This document shows positions 44,372 to 52,671 of a stretch of DNA of 54,204 nt, piece by piece. This stretch comes from Chitinophagaceae bacterium. Its GTDB lineage: Bacteria > Bacteroidota > Bacteroidia > Chitinophagales > Chitinophagaceae. Numbering within the stretch: the first letter of the stretch is position 1; each line of letters starts with the position of its first letter. The notes beneath the pieces were generated by a model. The model had not been told where the DNA came from, ran no database searches, and worked only from the letters and a program-made list of their open reading frames with translations. The stretch spans positions 1-54,204 of the forward strand of contig JAICXX010000024.1 in the NCBI GenBank assembly GCA_025934485.1. Reading direction: 5' to 3'. The translations under genes and the position numbers were made by a program.

Positions 44372-44899
44372 ATGAAAAAATTGCTTGCAACCGTGCTAAT
44401 TGCCGCCGTCGTCTTTCTCATCGGCTGGCTCGGCTATAAAATTTACCGGGTCAAGGCCAGAAAAGAAACGCTTGCAGGCGCTATAGTGACCCTTCCTTCT
44501 TTTTCCTTTTACAAGCTGGACAATACGCCATTCACGGCGGACAGTGTGGCAAATAACAAGGATCGCTTGATCATCATGCTGTTTAGCCCCGATTGCGAAC
44601 ACTGCCAATACACGGCAAAAAGCTATGTGCAGCACAGGCAGGAACTCGAGTCGAGCAAAATTCTCATGGTGACCCTGGCAGATAGCCTTTCCGCAACAAA
44701 ATTCTATACCAACTACCAGCTCAACACCCTGCCGAACATCGTGATGCTGCGTGACCCCCAAATGACCTTTCCCAAGACCTTTGGCGCAGGGATGATCCCT
44801 ACTTTCCTGGTCTATAAGAATGGAAAGCTCATCAACCGGTTTATCGGCGAGACCCGGGTGGACAATCTGTTGAGCGATAGTACAATGACCGCTAAATAG
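44372..44899 (+). CDS. Membrane-anchored thioredoxin-like protein (TlpA type)
   Basis: A 175-residue protein with an N-terminal signal anchor (residues 4-22) and a periplasmic thioredoxin fold. The redox motif is CEHC (Cys75, Cys78) in FSPDCEHCQYTAK, and the cis-proline loop is GAGMIPTFLVY. It could form or reshuffle the single disulfide that each two-cysteine peptide core allows. It lies 3 nt after the membrane protein and 6 nt before the exporter gene, so it is part of the same operon. Confidence 0.9.
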   Translation: MKKLLATVLIAAVVFLIGWLGYKIYRVKARKETLAGAIVTLPSFSFYKLDNTPFTADSVANNKDRLIIMLFSPDCEHCQYTAKSYVQHRQELESSKILMVTLADSLSATKFYTNYQLNTLPNIVMLRDPQMTFPKTFGAGMIPTFLVYKNGKLINRFIGETRVDNLLSDSTMTAK

Positions 44900-44905
44900 C
44901 AGGAT

Positions 44906-47086
44906 ATGGAAACAAAAAAGCTAAAACACGTACGGCGAACATTCGTTCTGCAACACGACCGATCGGACTGCGGGGTCGCATGTCTCCTGTCCCTGGTGCG
45001 GTATTATGGCGGCGAGAACAGCCTGGAGAATTTACGCAATTTAAGCGGCACCAATGTTTCGGGAACATCCTTGCTTGGCCTGTCCCAGGCAGCCACGCAT
45101 ATCGGATTTATCGCCCAGGGCTGCCAGGCGGATATGGAAGCCTTGCTCCAACATCCCTCTCCGGTGATCCTGCACGTCCATCTCAATGATTTCCTGCAGC
45201 ATTATGTAGTTTGCTATGGCCACACCACGGTGGAAGACAATACGATATTTACAGTGGGCGACCCCGAAAAAGGCGTAATAAAAATGTCCCGGGATGAGCT
45301 GGCGAACAGCTGGAGATCCGGTTTTTGTCTTACACTCGAAGTGGGCGGCGAATTCAAAAAGGAAGCGGCCCTTCGAAATCAGCGGACCAGCTGGTTCAAG
45401 AGCCTCATCCGGGAGGATCTTCCTCTCCTCTCGGTAGCCTCCGGACTGGGTATTGTGATCGCCATACTTGGAACGACCATGATGATCTTTTCCCAGCGCC
45501 TCATCGACAACATCATCCCCACGCACGACTATGTCAAGTTATACCTGGGAGTTCTCCTCGTGATCCTGCTCCTTTTAATGCGGGAAGGCGCAAATGCACT
45601 CCGGACACGCTTCCTCATCGATCAGAGCAGGAATTTCAACCTCAGGATCATCGATCGGTTCTACAACCACCTGCTCCGCTTGCCCGCCACCTTTTTCGAA
45701 ACCCGCAAGACCGGAGAATTCACCGCCCGGCTGAATGATACCGCCCGGGTTCAAAAAGTGATCAGCCAGCTGGCAGGAAATACCATCATCGATGGATTGG
45801 CGGTGCTCGTCCTTTTTTGCTTTCTTTTCATGTATTCCTGGCATGTCGCGCTCATCTGCCTGGTCGCACTGCCGCTGTATTACTGGCTTATTTATACTTT
45901 CAACAAACCCATCCGGAAAGAACAACACAATATCATGGCGAACTACGCCATGGCGGAATCCAATTTCATCTCGACCTTTCAGGGCATCGATCCGATCAGG
46001 AATTACACCCTGCAAGGCTTATTCAAAAAACGAAACGACGCCGTATATACGGGTTACCAGGATACCATTTTTTCACTGGGTCAGATCCAGATCAAGCTAA
46101 CTTTCCTGGCTAATGGCTTCGGCGTATTGTTCCTGGGTACCGTCATATTATGGGAATCCTATAGCGTTTTCCACGGACACCAAAAGGTCGGTGTACTAAT
46201 GGCTGTATTGGGAATGTGTACCTCGCTGCTTACGAGCGTGGCGAACCTCGCCCTCGTTACCATACCGCTCAATGAAGCCAGGATTGCCTTCAACCGGATG
46301 ATGGAGTATACGAATATGAACACGGAAAACGAAGCGGGTCTGGCCATAAAGGATTTCTCTTCCATCTCCGTCCGGGACATCGGCTTCCGTTTCCCAGGAA
46401 GGGTCCCGCTGCTAAAAAACATTTCCATTGAAGCCGCAAAAGGCGAAATAGTAGCCATCATGGGCGAGAATGGCTGCGGCAAAAGCACTATCGGGAAAAT
46501 AATTCAAAAGAAATACACACCCGAAAAAGGCACGATAACCGTGAACGGGAATACGCCCCTGGATTCGATCAGCTTATCCTCCTGGCGAAAAATAGTGGGC
46601 GTCGCCGCGCAGGATATCCACCTGTTCAATGGCACCGTTCTGGAGAACATCGCATTTGACGATGCGCAAAACAATCCGGCAGCCGTAGTACAATTTCTCG
46701 GGGAATATGGATTCGGCCCCTTCATGGACAGTCTGCCGCAATCCTATATGACCATCGTCGGCGAGACGGGCATAGCCTTATCCGGCGGCCAAAAACAAAT
46801 GATAACTTTTGCAAGGGCGCTCTACCATCGCCCCCAGCTCCTCATCCTGGATGAAACCAACTCCGCCCTCGATAGACTCACCGAGCGCTTTATGCTGAAT
46901 CTATTATCCAGGCTCAAAAAGGATATAGCGATCATTTTTATCACCCATCGCTTACATACCCTAAAATCCGTTTGTGACAGGATCTATGTGATCAACAATG
47001 GAACGGTCTCGGTGAGCGGCAATCACCACGACCTCCTGCAAAGCGAGAACCTGTACAGCCTCTATTGGCAGGACCTTAAAAATTGA
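44906..47086 (+). CDS. Peptidase-containing ABC exporter (C39 type) for double-glycine peptides
   Basis: A 726-residue bacteriocin-type exporter that cuts the leader after GG and pumps the core peptide out. Residues about 10-140 are the C39 peptidase (QHDRSDCGVACLLSLVRYYG, Cys22; HYVVCYG, His99; VGDPEKG). Six membrane helices follow (about 170-440), then the ATPase with GENGCGKST, LSGGQKQ and LLILDETNSALD. All active-site motifs are intact. It is the last gene of the island and ends 5 nt from the convergent hydrolase gene. No HlyD-type adaptor or outer-membrane channel is encoded in the island. Confidence 0.96.
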   Translation: METKKLKHVRRTFVLQHDRSDCGVACLLSLVRYYGGENSLENLRNLSGTNVSGTSLLGLSQAATHIGFIAQGCQADMEALLQHPSPVILHVHLNDFLQHYVVCYGHTTVEDNTIFTVGDPEKGVIKMSRDELANSWRSGFCLTLEVGGEFKKEAALRNQRTSWFKSLIREDLPLLSVASGLGIVIAILGTTMMIFSQRLIDNIIPTHDYVKLYLGVLLVILLLLMREGANALRTRFLIDQSRNFNLRIIDRFYNHLLRLPATFFETRKTGEFTARLNDTARVQKVISQLAGNTIIDGLAVLVLFCFLFMYSWHVALICLVALPLYYWLIYTFNKPIRKEQHNIMANYAMAESNFISTFQGIDPIRNYTLQGLFKKRNDAVYTGYQDTIFSLGQIQIKLTFLANGFGVLFLGTVILWESYSVFHGHQKVGVLMAVLGMCTSLLTSVANLALVTIPLNEARIAFNRMMEYTNMNTENEAGLAIKDFSSISVRDIGFRFPGRVPLLKNISIEAAKGEIVAIMGENGCGKSTIGKIIQKKYTPEKGTITVNGNTPLDSISLSSWRKIVGVAAQDIHLFNGTVLENIAFDDAQNNPAAVVQFLGEYGFGPFMDSLPQSYMTIVGETGIALSGGQKQMITFARALYHRPQLLILDETNSALDRLTERFMLNLLSRLKKDIAIIFITHRLHTLKSVCDRIYVINNGTVSVSGNHHDLLQSENLYSLYWQDLKN

Positions 47087-47091
47087 AAAGT

Positions 47092-47826
47092 TCAATAGCC
47101 GCGCTTTGCTATCTCGGATATAAATCTATCCCTGATATTTCTGTACAATGGAATATCCCCTACCTCATTCACATACATCCGCTCCGGATGCCACTGCACC
47201 GCCAGCAAAAAGCTCCGTCCCTCAGGTTCCGCCCATTCAACCCCCTCGATCGTCCCATCCTCCGCACGACAGTTGACCCGCAATTCTTCCGCCAGCCGCG
47301 CAATGGCCTGGTGATGCGCACTATTGACCAGCCCCAGCGTCCCCAAATCCCCGCTCGACGCAGCCCCGGCGCCCAAAGCTCCCACGATCGACGCCAACAG
47401 ACTCCCCCGCTCGACCCTTACCGCATGTTGCTTGTCTGCCGCGGCCGTCCCTTCATGCACCGCATCCCCGTCCTCTCCCAGGTCCTGGACAAGACTCCCG
47501 CCCAGCGCGACATTGATCAACTGCAACCCCCGGCATACGCCGAACACCGGGATCCTCCGCTCCAGCGCCCGCTCCAGCGCCCCCAGCTCAAAAAGATCAC
47601 GGGCCCGCTCCCAGACATTCGGCGAATGCGCATAGGCGTTATCGCCCGAATAGAATTCCGGGGCGATATCCACACCACCCGACAGCACCAGCGCGTCGAG
47701 CTCGCCACCACCATCCCCGCCGGCCTCTATCCTGACGACCTCGATGGAGGCGTCTCCTGCCTGTATCCACCGTGCATAGTTGTCATGCTTTTTATCCGAT
47801 CCCGTATAGGTTAACCCGATTCTCAT
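47092..47826 (-). CDS. Class I glutamine amidotransferase-like gamma-glutamyl hydrolase (PuuD-like)
   Basis: A 244-residue peptidase C26 enzyme that cleaves gamma-glutamyl amides. The nucleophile elbow is VFGVCRGLQLINVALGG, with the catalytic His in VQWHPE and another conserved stretch AHHQAI. In putrescine catabolism PuuD releases GABA from gamma-glutamyl-GABA. Here it overlaps the iron-dependent alcohol dehydrogenase gene by 4 nt and would release the free acid in the last step of the proposed pathway. Its end is only 5 nt from the convergent exporter gene. Confidence 0.93.
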   Translation of the reverse strand: MRIGLTYTGSDKKHDNYARWIQAGDASIEVVRIEAGGDGGGELDALVLSGGVDIAPEFYSGDNAYAHSPNVWERARDLFELGALERALERRIPVFGVCRGLQLINVALGGSLVQDLGEDGDAVHEGTAAADKQHAVRVERGSLLASIVGALGAGAASSGDLGTLGLVNSAHHQAIARLAEELRVNCRAEDGTIEGVEWAEPEGRSFLLAVQWHPERMYVNEVGDIPLYRNIRDRFISEIAKRGY

Positions 47827-48992
47827 AGTGCTTCCAAATACAAATTTTTAAAATCCTCACGGCTCACCGGCTTAGGATTGTTGGGATGCGCAAAATCGGC
47901 AATCGCCAGATCGGCCAGCGTCTCGACATGCTCCGACTTCACACCCGTATCCCGCAACCGCACCGGCAACCGAAGCTCCTGGTTCAGGGCAAACAACCGC
48001 TGCACCACGGCCTCGCCGCTCTCCTCCGTAAGCTCCATCGCCCGCGCTATCCGCCGGAACTTGTCTTCAAAACCCGCTATATTGAACCGCATCCCATAAG
48101 GCAGGTTAACGGCATTGGCCAGACCATGATGGGTGTCCAGCAACGATGATAGAGGATGCGCCAGCGAATGCACCACACCCAGCCCTTTTTGAAAAGCCAC
48201 CGCACCCATCAGCGAAGCGATCATCATCTTGCTCCGCGACTCGATATCGGGTTTCAGCACCGCCTGCGCGATCGAGCCATTGATCAGCTCCACACCCTGC
48301 AAGGCGATGCCCTCGCACATCGGATGCCAGTTCTTCGCGAGATAGGCTTCCAGGTTATGCGTCAGCGCATCCATGCCCGTTGCCGCGGTGACGAACGGCG
48401 GCAGCTCCATCGTCAGCAACGGATCGGCAAAAACGATCTTTGCCAACAGCTTGGGTGAGAACAAGATCCTTTTCCTGTGCGTGTCATCTTCGCTGATGAT
48501 GGCGCTCCGCCCCACCTCGCTGCCCGTGCCACTGGTGGTAGGCACGGTCACAAAATACGGCACCTCCTCCGTGACATATACATCGCCGCCAATGAGATCA
48601 TCATAGTCGAACAGGTCCCGCCGGTGATGTACCCTGAGGACAATGGCCCTCGCCACATCCATCGCAGCCCCGCCGCCGATCCCGACAATCGAATCCCGAT
48701 CCGTGCCGGCAAAGACATCCCCTCCCTTCAGCACATCCGATTTTACCGGGTTCTTATGGATCTCGGAAAAGACCTCCACCGAAAGCCCCTTGGCCCGCAA
48801 CGCCTTCACAATGCCGGCAAAAAAATCCAGCTGCGCCACCATCGGGTCGGTCACCAGCAAAAGCCGCCGCAACCCCTCCGAGGCCAGATGGTCCGGAAGT
48901 TCCCGGATCACACCCGCTCCAAAACGGATGACGGTCGGAAAATTATATTGCCGGATGGTGTTGAAATCTGTTCGAACCGCATCCACTCCCAT
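47823..48992 (-). CDS. Iron-containing alcohol dehydrogenase (type III)
   Basis: A 389-residue metal-dependent alcohol dehydrogenase. The nucleotide site is GIGGGAAMDVARAI; the metal ligands lie in GMDALTHNLEAYL and in VHSLAHPLSSLLDTHHGLAN. An earlier ATG at 49052 would overlap the previous gene by 56 nt; the ATG at 48992, 4 nt after that gene, is preferred. In place of the amine oxidase (PuuB) found in putrescine clusters, an alcohol dehydrogenase here points to a substrate with a hydroxyl group, such as ethanolamine in gamma-glutamylated form. It overlaps the hydrolase gene by 4 nt. Confidence 0.93.
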   Translation of the reverse strand: MGVDAVRTDFNTIRQYNFPTVIRFGAGVIRELPDHLASEGLRRLLLVTDPMVAQLDFFAGIVKALRAKGLSVEVFSEIHKNPVKSDVLKGGDVFAGTDRDSIVGIGGGAAMDVARAIVLRVHHRRDLFDYDDLIGGDVYVTEEVPYFVTVPTTSGTGSEVGRSAIISEDDTHRKRILFSPKLLAKIVFADPLLTMELPPFVTAATGMDALTHNLEAYLAKNWHPMCEGIALQGVELINGSIAQAVLKPDIESRSKMMIASLMGAVAFQKGLGVVHSLAHPLSSLLDTHHGLANAVNLPYGMRFNIAGFEDKFRRIARAMELTEESGEAVVQRLFALNQELRLPVRLRDTGVKSEHVETLADLAIADFAHPNNPKPVSREDFKNLYLEAL

Positions 48993-48996
48993 TGAA

Positions 48997-49719
48997 TTAA
49001 TTTTTAGATTGGGTACAAAATTGAAATAATTTCTCCAGGTCGCCCTGTACATTGAAATTGATCTTATTTGCCTTTACAAATTGATCAAAGCTTTTCTTAT
49101 CGCCGCCGTATAGTTTCATAAAGGCGGTCTTGCCAGCACTCTCCATATCGCCGATCTTATAATAGATAAGCCAATAACTCGTCTTTCTCACCACAAAGAT
49201 ATCCTGATTTAAAACCAGCGGCAGCGTTCCCTGCCGGCCGCTGACCGCGTTGATCATCTCAACACCGCCGCTCTGTCTGGACTCGCCCATGCCACCGTTT
49301 TGCACGGGTTCGAATGTCGTCCGGCGGTAAACGGCCAGTTTCCAGGGACCGGCCGCCGCTACGATTTGAAAATATCCTTTTTGATAATCATAGACCCATG
49401 AAGAGCTGTCCATTCCGATGGAGTCGATATCCTCTCCATTCGTGATCGCCAACGTATCCCCCTTCTTGTTGATAAATTGCATATCGCATAGAACCAGGTT
49501 AAAATTCATTTTATAGGTAAACGATCTTCCATCGCGGAATTCCACCGCGGCATTCTGAAAATCAGGAAAGAGATAGCTATAGTGATGTGAAATGCTGTCC
49601 CCCGCATGAATGATCAATTTGTTGTATTCCTGCGCATGAACTCTAACACCTTGCATGACCAGCGCCGCGAAATAAAGAACCGCCGGTACATATTTCATGT
49701 TGCGCCTTAGTTGTATCAT
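48997..49719 (-). CDS. Secreted protein of unknown function within the gamma-glutamyl operon
   Basis: A 240-residue product with a signal peptide (MKYVPAVLYFAALVMQ, cut near VHAQ). The frame reaches 49821, but that part overlaps the synthetase gene; the ATGs at 49719 and 49698 are realistic. The mature protein is rich in beta-type sequence (AVEFRDGRSFTYKMNFNLVL, SSWVYDYQKGYFQIV) with no motif I recognise. It sits 16 nt after the synthetase and 4 nt before the alcohol dehydrogenase, which is odd for a periplasmic protein among cytoplasmic enzymes. Confidence 0.7.
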   Translation of the reverse strand: MIQLRRNMKYVPAVLYFAALVMQGVRVHAQEYNKLIIHAGDSISHHYSYLFPDFQNAAVEFRDGRSFTYKMNFNLVLCDMQFINKKGDTLAITNGEDIDSIGMDSSSWVYDYQKGYFQIVAAAGPWKLAVYRRTTFEPVQNGGMGESRQSGGVEMINAVSGRQGTLPLVLNQDIFVVRKTSYWLIYYKIGDMESAGKTAFMKLYGGDKKSFDQFVKANKINFNVQGDLEKLFQFCTQSKN

Positions 49720-49735
49720 GACGTTTATTTTTATT

Positions 49736-51157
49736 TCAAATGATCTCAAAATACCTTTTCCATTCCCAGTCTGTGACCGCGGAGCCAAACTGCCGCCACT
49801 CCCACTCCCGTGTCCGCACAAAATGATCTACAAATCCCTCCCCGAAAAGTTCTTTCGCCAGAGCGCTATGCCGCATGTTCTGCGTAGCCTCCCAGAGATT
49901 GCGCGGCAGCACACCATGACTCTTATCGGCATACCCGTTCCCGCGCGTCGCCGGCGTCGTAAGCATCAACCCCTCCCGAACCCCATACAAGCCCGCCGCC
50001 AGACATGCCGCCATAGCCAGATAAGGATTCGAGTCCGAACCCACCACCCGCGTCTCCAAACGCGTAGATCTGTCGCTGCCCGGCAAGGCCCGCAAGGCCA
50101 CCGTGCGGTTGTCGACTCCCCACGTTAGCGTCGTCGGCGCCCAGGCCCCCTCCACGAGTCGCTTATAACTATTTACCGTCGGCGCGACCATGGGCAGGAT
50201 ATGCGGGAGACAATACAACTGCCCGGCAATATAGCTTTCCATGACCGGGCTCATCCCCGTCGGCGCCGACGCATCATAGAAAAGGTTACGGCTCCCATCC
50301 GCCGTCCACAGACTCTGGTGCACATGACCACTGCATCCCGGCAGATCGGCGCTGATCTTCGCCATAAAGGTGGGTACCACCCCATGGCGGTGCGCGATCT
50401 CTTTGACCCCGGCTTTGAAAAGCACCGCCCGGTCCGCCGCCTCCAGTACATCGGCATACAGGATCGCGGCTTCATACACCCCCGGCCCCGTCTCCGTATG
50501 CAGGCCTTCCAGGGGTACGCCATATCGTTTAAGCTCATCAAAAAGCGCATGAAAATAAGCGCTCCCCTGCGAAGCCCGCAGGATGGAGTAACCGAACATA
50601 CCCTGCGTCATCGGCTTCAACGTCGCAGGCGACAAAGGCTCCCCCGCCGCCGGCGCAAGGAAATTGAACCACTCGAATTCCTGCGAGAACACCGCGGAAT
50701 ACCCCGCTGCGGCCGCCTGCGCGATCACCCGCTTCAAGAGACCCCGCGGACACACCCGCAAAGCATCTTCCGCGGCCCGCGTCGAATTTGGCTCCGTCGT
50801 GCCTGCGGCCCCCGCCGAAGAACCGGCCCCCGCTCTGAAATCCGCCAGGAAGAAAGGCATCCCCCCCTCCCAAGGCACCCGCCGGAACGTCCCGGCATCG
50901 ACCACCGCCACCGCATCGGGATACCCGGTATGCCAACCGGTAAAAGTCCCATTGTCATAGGCCCGGTCCTCAGCATCCCAGCCAAACACCACATCACAAA
51001 AACCAAAACCCTTCTCGGCAATAGACACAAATTTTTCAAAAGCCATCACCTTGCCACGCAAGACGCCGTCGACATCTACAATGGCCACCTTGACCTTCTC
51101 GGTAGACGCAGCAGCCAGTTGCTGCAAAAGCTCAGGGAGTGTTAATTTTTTTACCAT
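49736..51157 (-). CDS. Glutamine synthetase-family gamma-glutamyl-amine ligase (PuuA/GlnA-like)
   Basis: A 473-residue member of the glutamine synthetase superfamily. Signatures include FSQEFEWFNF (metal-binding Glu), ISADLPGCSGHVHQSL (metal-binding His), and WGVDNRTVALRALPGSDRST with the glutamate-binding Arg residues, then TRLETRVVGSDSNPYLAMAA. The beta-grasp N-domain starts at the ATG at 51157; the frame upstream begins with TTG inside a repeat. The neighbours, an amine-type permease, alcohol and aldehyde dehydrogenases and a gamma-glutamyl hydrolase, argue that it joins glutamate to an amine and does not make glutamine. Confidence 0.9.
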   Translation of the reverse strand: MVKKLTLPELLQQLAAASTEKVKVAIVDVDGVLRGKVMAFEKFVSIAEKGFGFCDVVFGWDAEDRAYDNGTFTGWHTGYPDAVAVVDAGTFRRVPWEGGMPFFLADFRAGAGSSAGAAGTTEPNSTRAAEDALRVCPRGLLKRVIAQAAAAGYSAVFSQEFEWFNFLAPAAGEPLSPATLKPMTQGMFGYSILRASQGSAYFHALFDELKRYGVPLEGLHTETGPGVYEAAILYADVLEAADRAVLFKAGVKEIAHRHGVVPTFMAKISADLPGCSGHVHQSLWTADGSRNLFYDASAPTGMSPVMESYIAGQLYCLPHILPMVAPTVNSYKRLVEGAWAPTTLTWGVDNRTVALRALPGSDRSTRLETRVVGSDSNPYLAMAACLAAGLYGVREGLMLTTPATRGNGYADKSHGVLPRNLWEATQNMRHSALAKELFGEGFVDHFVRTREWEWRQFGSAVTDWEWKRYFEII

Positions 51158-51163
51158 AAAATG

Positions 51164-51204
51164 TGCGGCAAATGCGCCGCAAGCAAAATAGCGCATTTGC
51201 CGCA
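51164..51204. repeat. 14-bp perfect inverted repeat before the ligase gene
   Basis: TGCGGCAAATGCGC (51164-51177) and GCGCATTTGCCGCA (51191-51204) form a perfect stem with a 13-nt loop. It ends 7 nt before the ATG at 51157 (minus strand), where it could control translation or be a regulator site. Confidence 0.75.
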
Positions 51205-51208
51205 AAGC

Positions 51209-51295
51209 GCCAATGATTGCCCTTCGAGCGTGCCGGCCCAATGCCGTCAAAAGGCCAATGATTGCCCTATCGGGCGTGCCGGCCTTTGGCCGTCA
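51209..51295. repeat. Tandem duplication of the permease 3' end
   Basis: Two copies of a 41-42 nt segment (51209-51249 and 51254-51295) share most positions, including GCCAATGATTGCCCT and GCGTGCCGGCC. The second copy holds the last codons and stop of the permease. In the first copy the stop position has changed, so it looks like a duplicated, decayed gene end. Confidence 0.8.
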
Positions 51296-52586
51296 GGCAA
51301 AACGCAATATAGCTCACCAGTAAAATGGAAAAATAGATAATAGATAATTTAACATACAACGTCACCAGCGCGACAAGACACACCGCAGCGATCCCCAACG
51401 CCACCACCGGAAATACCGGATAGAACGGCACCCGGAACGGCCGCTCCAGTCCCGGCTCACGACGCCGAAGCGCAATACAAGTCACCATCGAGATCACATA
51501 CAAGGTCAACGCCCCTAACACCGAGATCGTGATGATATCGTCCGTTCTACCCGTAAGCAACGCGATAATTCCCACCACCATATTGGCCAGCAACGCGGCG
51601 GCCGGTGTCCCCCGCGACTCCAAAGTCCGCCCCAATGCCGCCGGCAGATACCGCACCCGGCCGAACTCCAACGTCGCCCGCCCCGCCGCCAGGATAAGCC
51701 CATGGAACGACGCGACAAGCCCCATCAACCCGATCGAAACGAGAAGGTGATACGTCCAGCCACCCGTCCCCGTGATCTTCGACAAGGCCAGCGGCAACGG
51801 ACTGTTGGAGGCCTCTGCCCCCGGTGATGGATAAACGATGGCTTCCCAGCCTGCCACCCCCACCGAAGCCAGGAACACCAGCACACACAACAGGATCAGC
51901 GTACCCAGCGCGGAGCCGAACCCCAACAGCACATTCCGCTGCGGCCGCACCACCTCCTCGGCCACATTGGCCACGCCCTCGAGTCCCAAAAAAAACCAAA
52001 TGGCAAAAGGGATCGCCGCCCATGCTCCCTGCCACCCATGAGGGAACGAATTCCGCGTCAGATTCCCCCACGAAAAATGTGGCAGCGTGACACCGGAAAA
52101 GATCAGCAGCTCGACAACGGCCAGGATCGTGATCACCAGCTCGAAACCCGCCGCGGCCCTCACGCCATAGATGTTCAGCCCCGTAAAAAGCACATATGCC
52201 ACTACCGCAAACGCCGTCTCCGGTATCATCGGAAAAAAGATATGGAAATAGGCGCCGATACCCGCCGCGATGGCCGGCGGCGCAAAGACGAACTCGATAA
52301 GCTGCGCCACCCCGGCTACAAACCCCCAGTCCCTGTTCAACCCCCGGTTAGCATAATCAAAGACCCCCCCGGCACGGGGAATGGCACAAGCAAGCTCGGT
52401 ATACGAAAAGGTGAAGGTGATGTACAGGAGGATCGCTCCCGCCGTGGCGATGGCCAACCCGGCCGTTCCCCCCGCGGCAAGCCCGAGATTCCACCCGAAA
52501 TACATCCCGGAAATAACATATCCCACACCCAGACCCCATAACATCCAGGGACCTAAGGTGCGGGATAATGCAGTGTTTTCGCTCAT
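51267..52586 (-). CDS. APC-family amino acid/ethanolamine-type permease
   Basis: A 439-residue, 12-helix transporter of the amino acid-polyamine-organocation family. The ATG at 52586 (MSENTALSRTLGPWMLWGLG) is chosen over an upstream frame start. YVISGMYFGWNLGLAAGG and ELACAIPRAGGVFDYANRGL recall the ethanolamine permease (Eat) branch, though putrescine or amino acid transport cannot be excluded. It heads the operon with the ligase, alcohol dehydrogenase and hydrolase, and would bring in the amine to be glutamylated. Confidence 0.9.
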   Translation of the reverse strand: MSENTALSRTLGPWMLWGLGVGYVISGMYFGWNLGLAAGGTAGLAIATAGAILLYITFTFSYTELACAIPRAGGVFDYANRGLNRDWGFVAGVAQLIEFVFAPPAIAAGIGAYFHIFFPMIPETAFAVVAYVLFTGLNIYGVRAAAGFELVITILAVVELLIFSGVTLPHFSWGNLTRNSFPHGWQGAWAAIPFAIWFFLGLEGVANVAEEVVRPQRNVLLGFGSALGTLILLCVLVFLASVGVAGWEAIVYPSPGAEASNSPLPLALSKITGTGGWTYHLLVSIGLMGLVASFHGLILAAGRATLEFGRVRYLPAALGRTLESRGTPAAALLANMVVGIIALLTGRTDDIITISVLGALTLYVISMVTCIALRRREPGLERPFRVPFYPVFPVVALGIAAVCLVALVTLYVKLSIIYFSILLVSYIAFCLTAKGRHAR

Positions 52587-52600
52587 GCCTAAATATAGCA

Positions 52601-52643
52601 AGCGCGGCCAGGTTTTCCTAAAAAAATTAACCCTGGCCGCGCT
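52601..52643. terminator. 12-bp perfect inverted repeat between susD and the permease gene
   Basis: AGCGCGGCCAGG (52601-52612) pairs with CCTGGCCGCGCT (52632-52643), loop 19 nt. On the minus strand it follows the susD stop by 28 nt and ends 14 nt before the permease ATG. It could end the susCD transcript or regulate the permease; the only T-run is in the loop. Confidence 0.55.
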
Positions 52644-52671
52644 CACCCGCGGACCGGAATACGAAAGCTCA

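Noticed and set aside
49736..51157. Housekeeping glutamine synthetase
   Set aside because: The operon context (amine permease, dehydrogenase, gamma-glutamyl hydrolase) favours a gamma-glutamyl-amine ligase.
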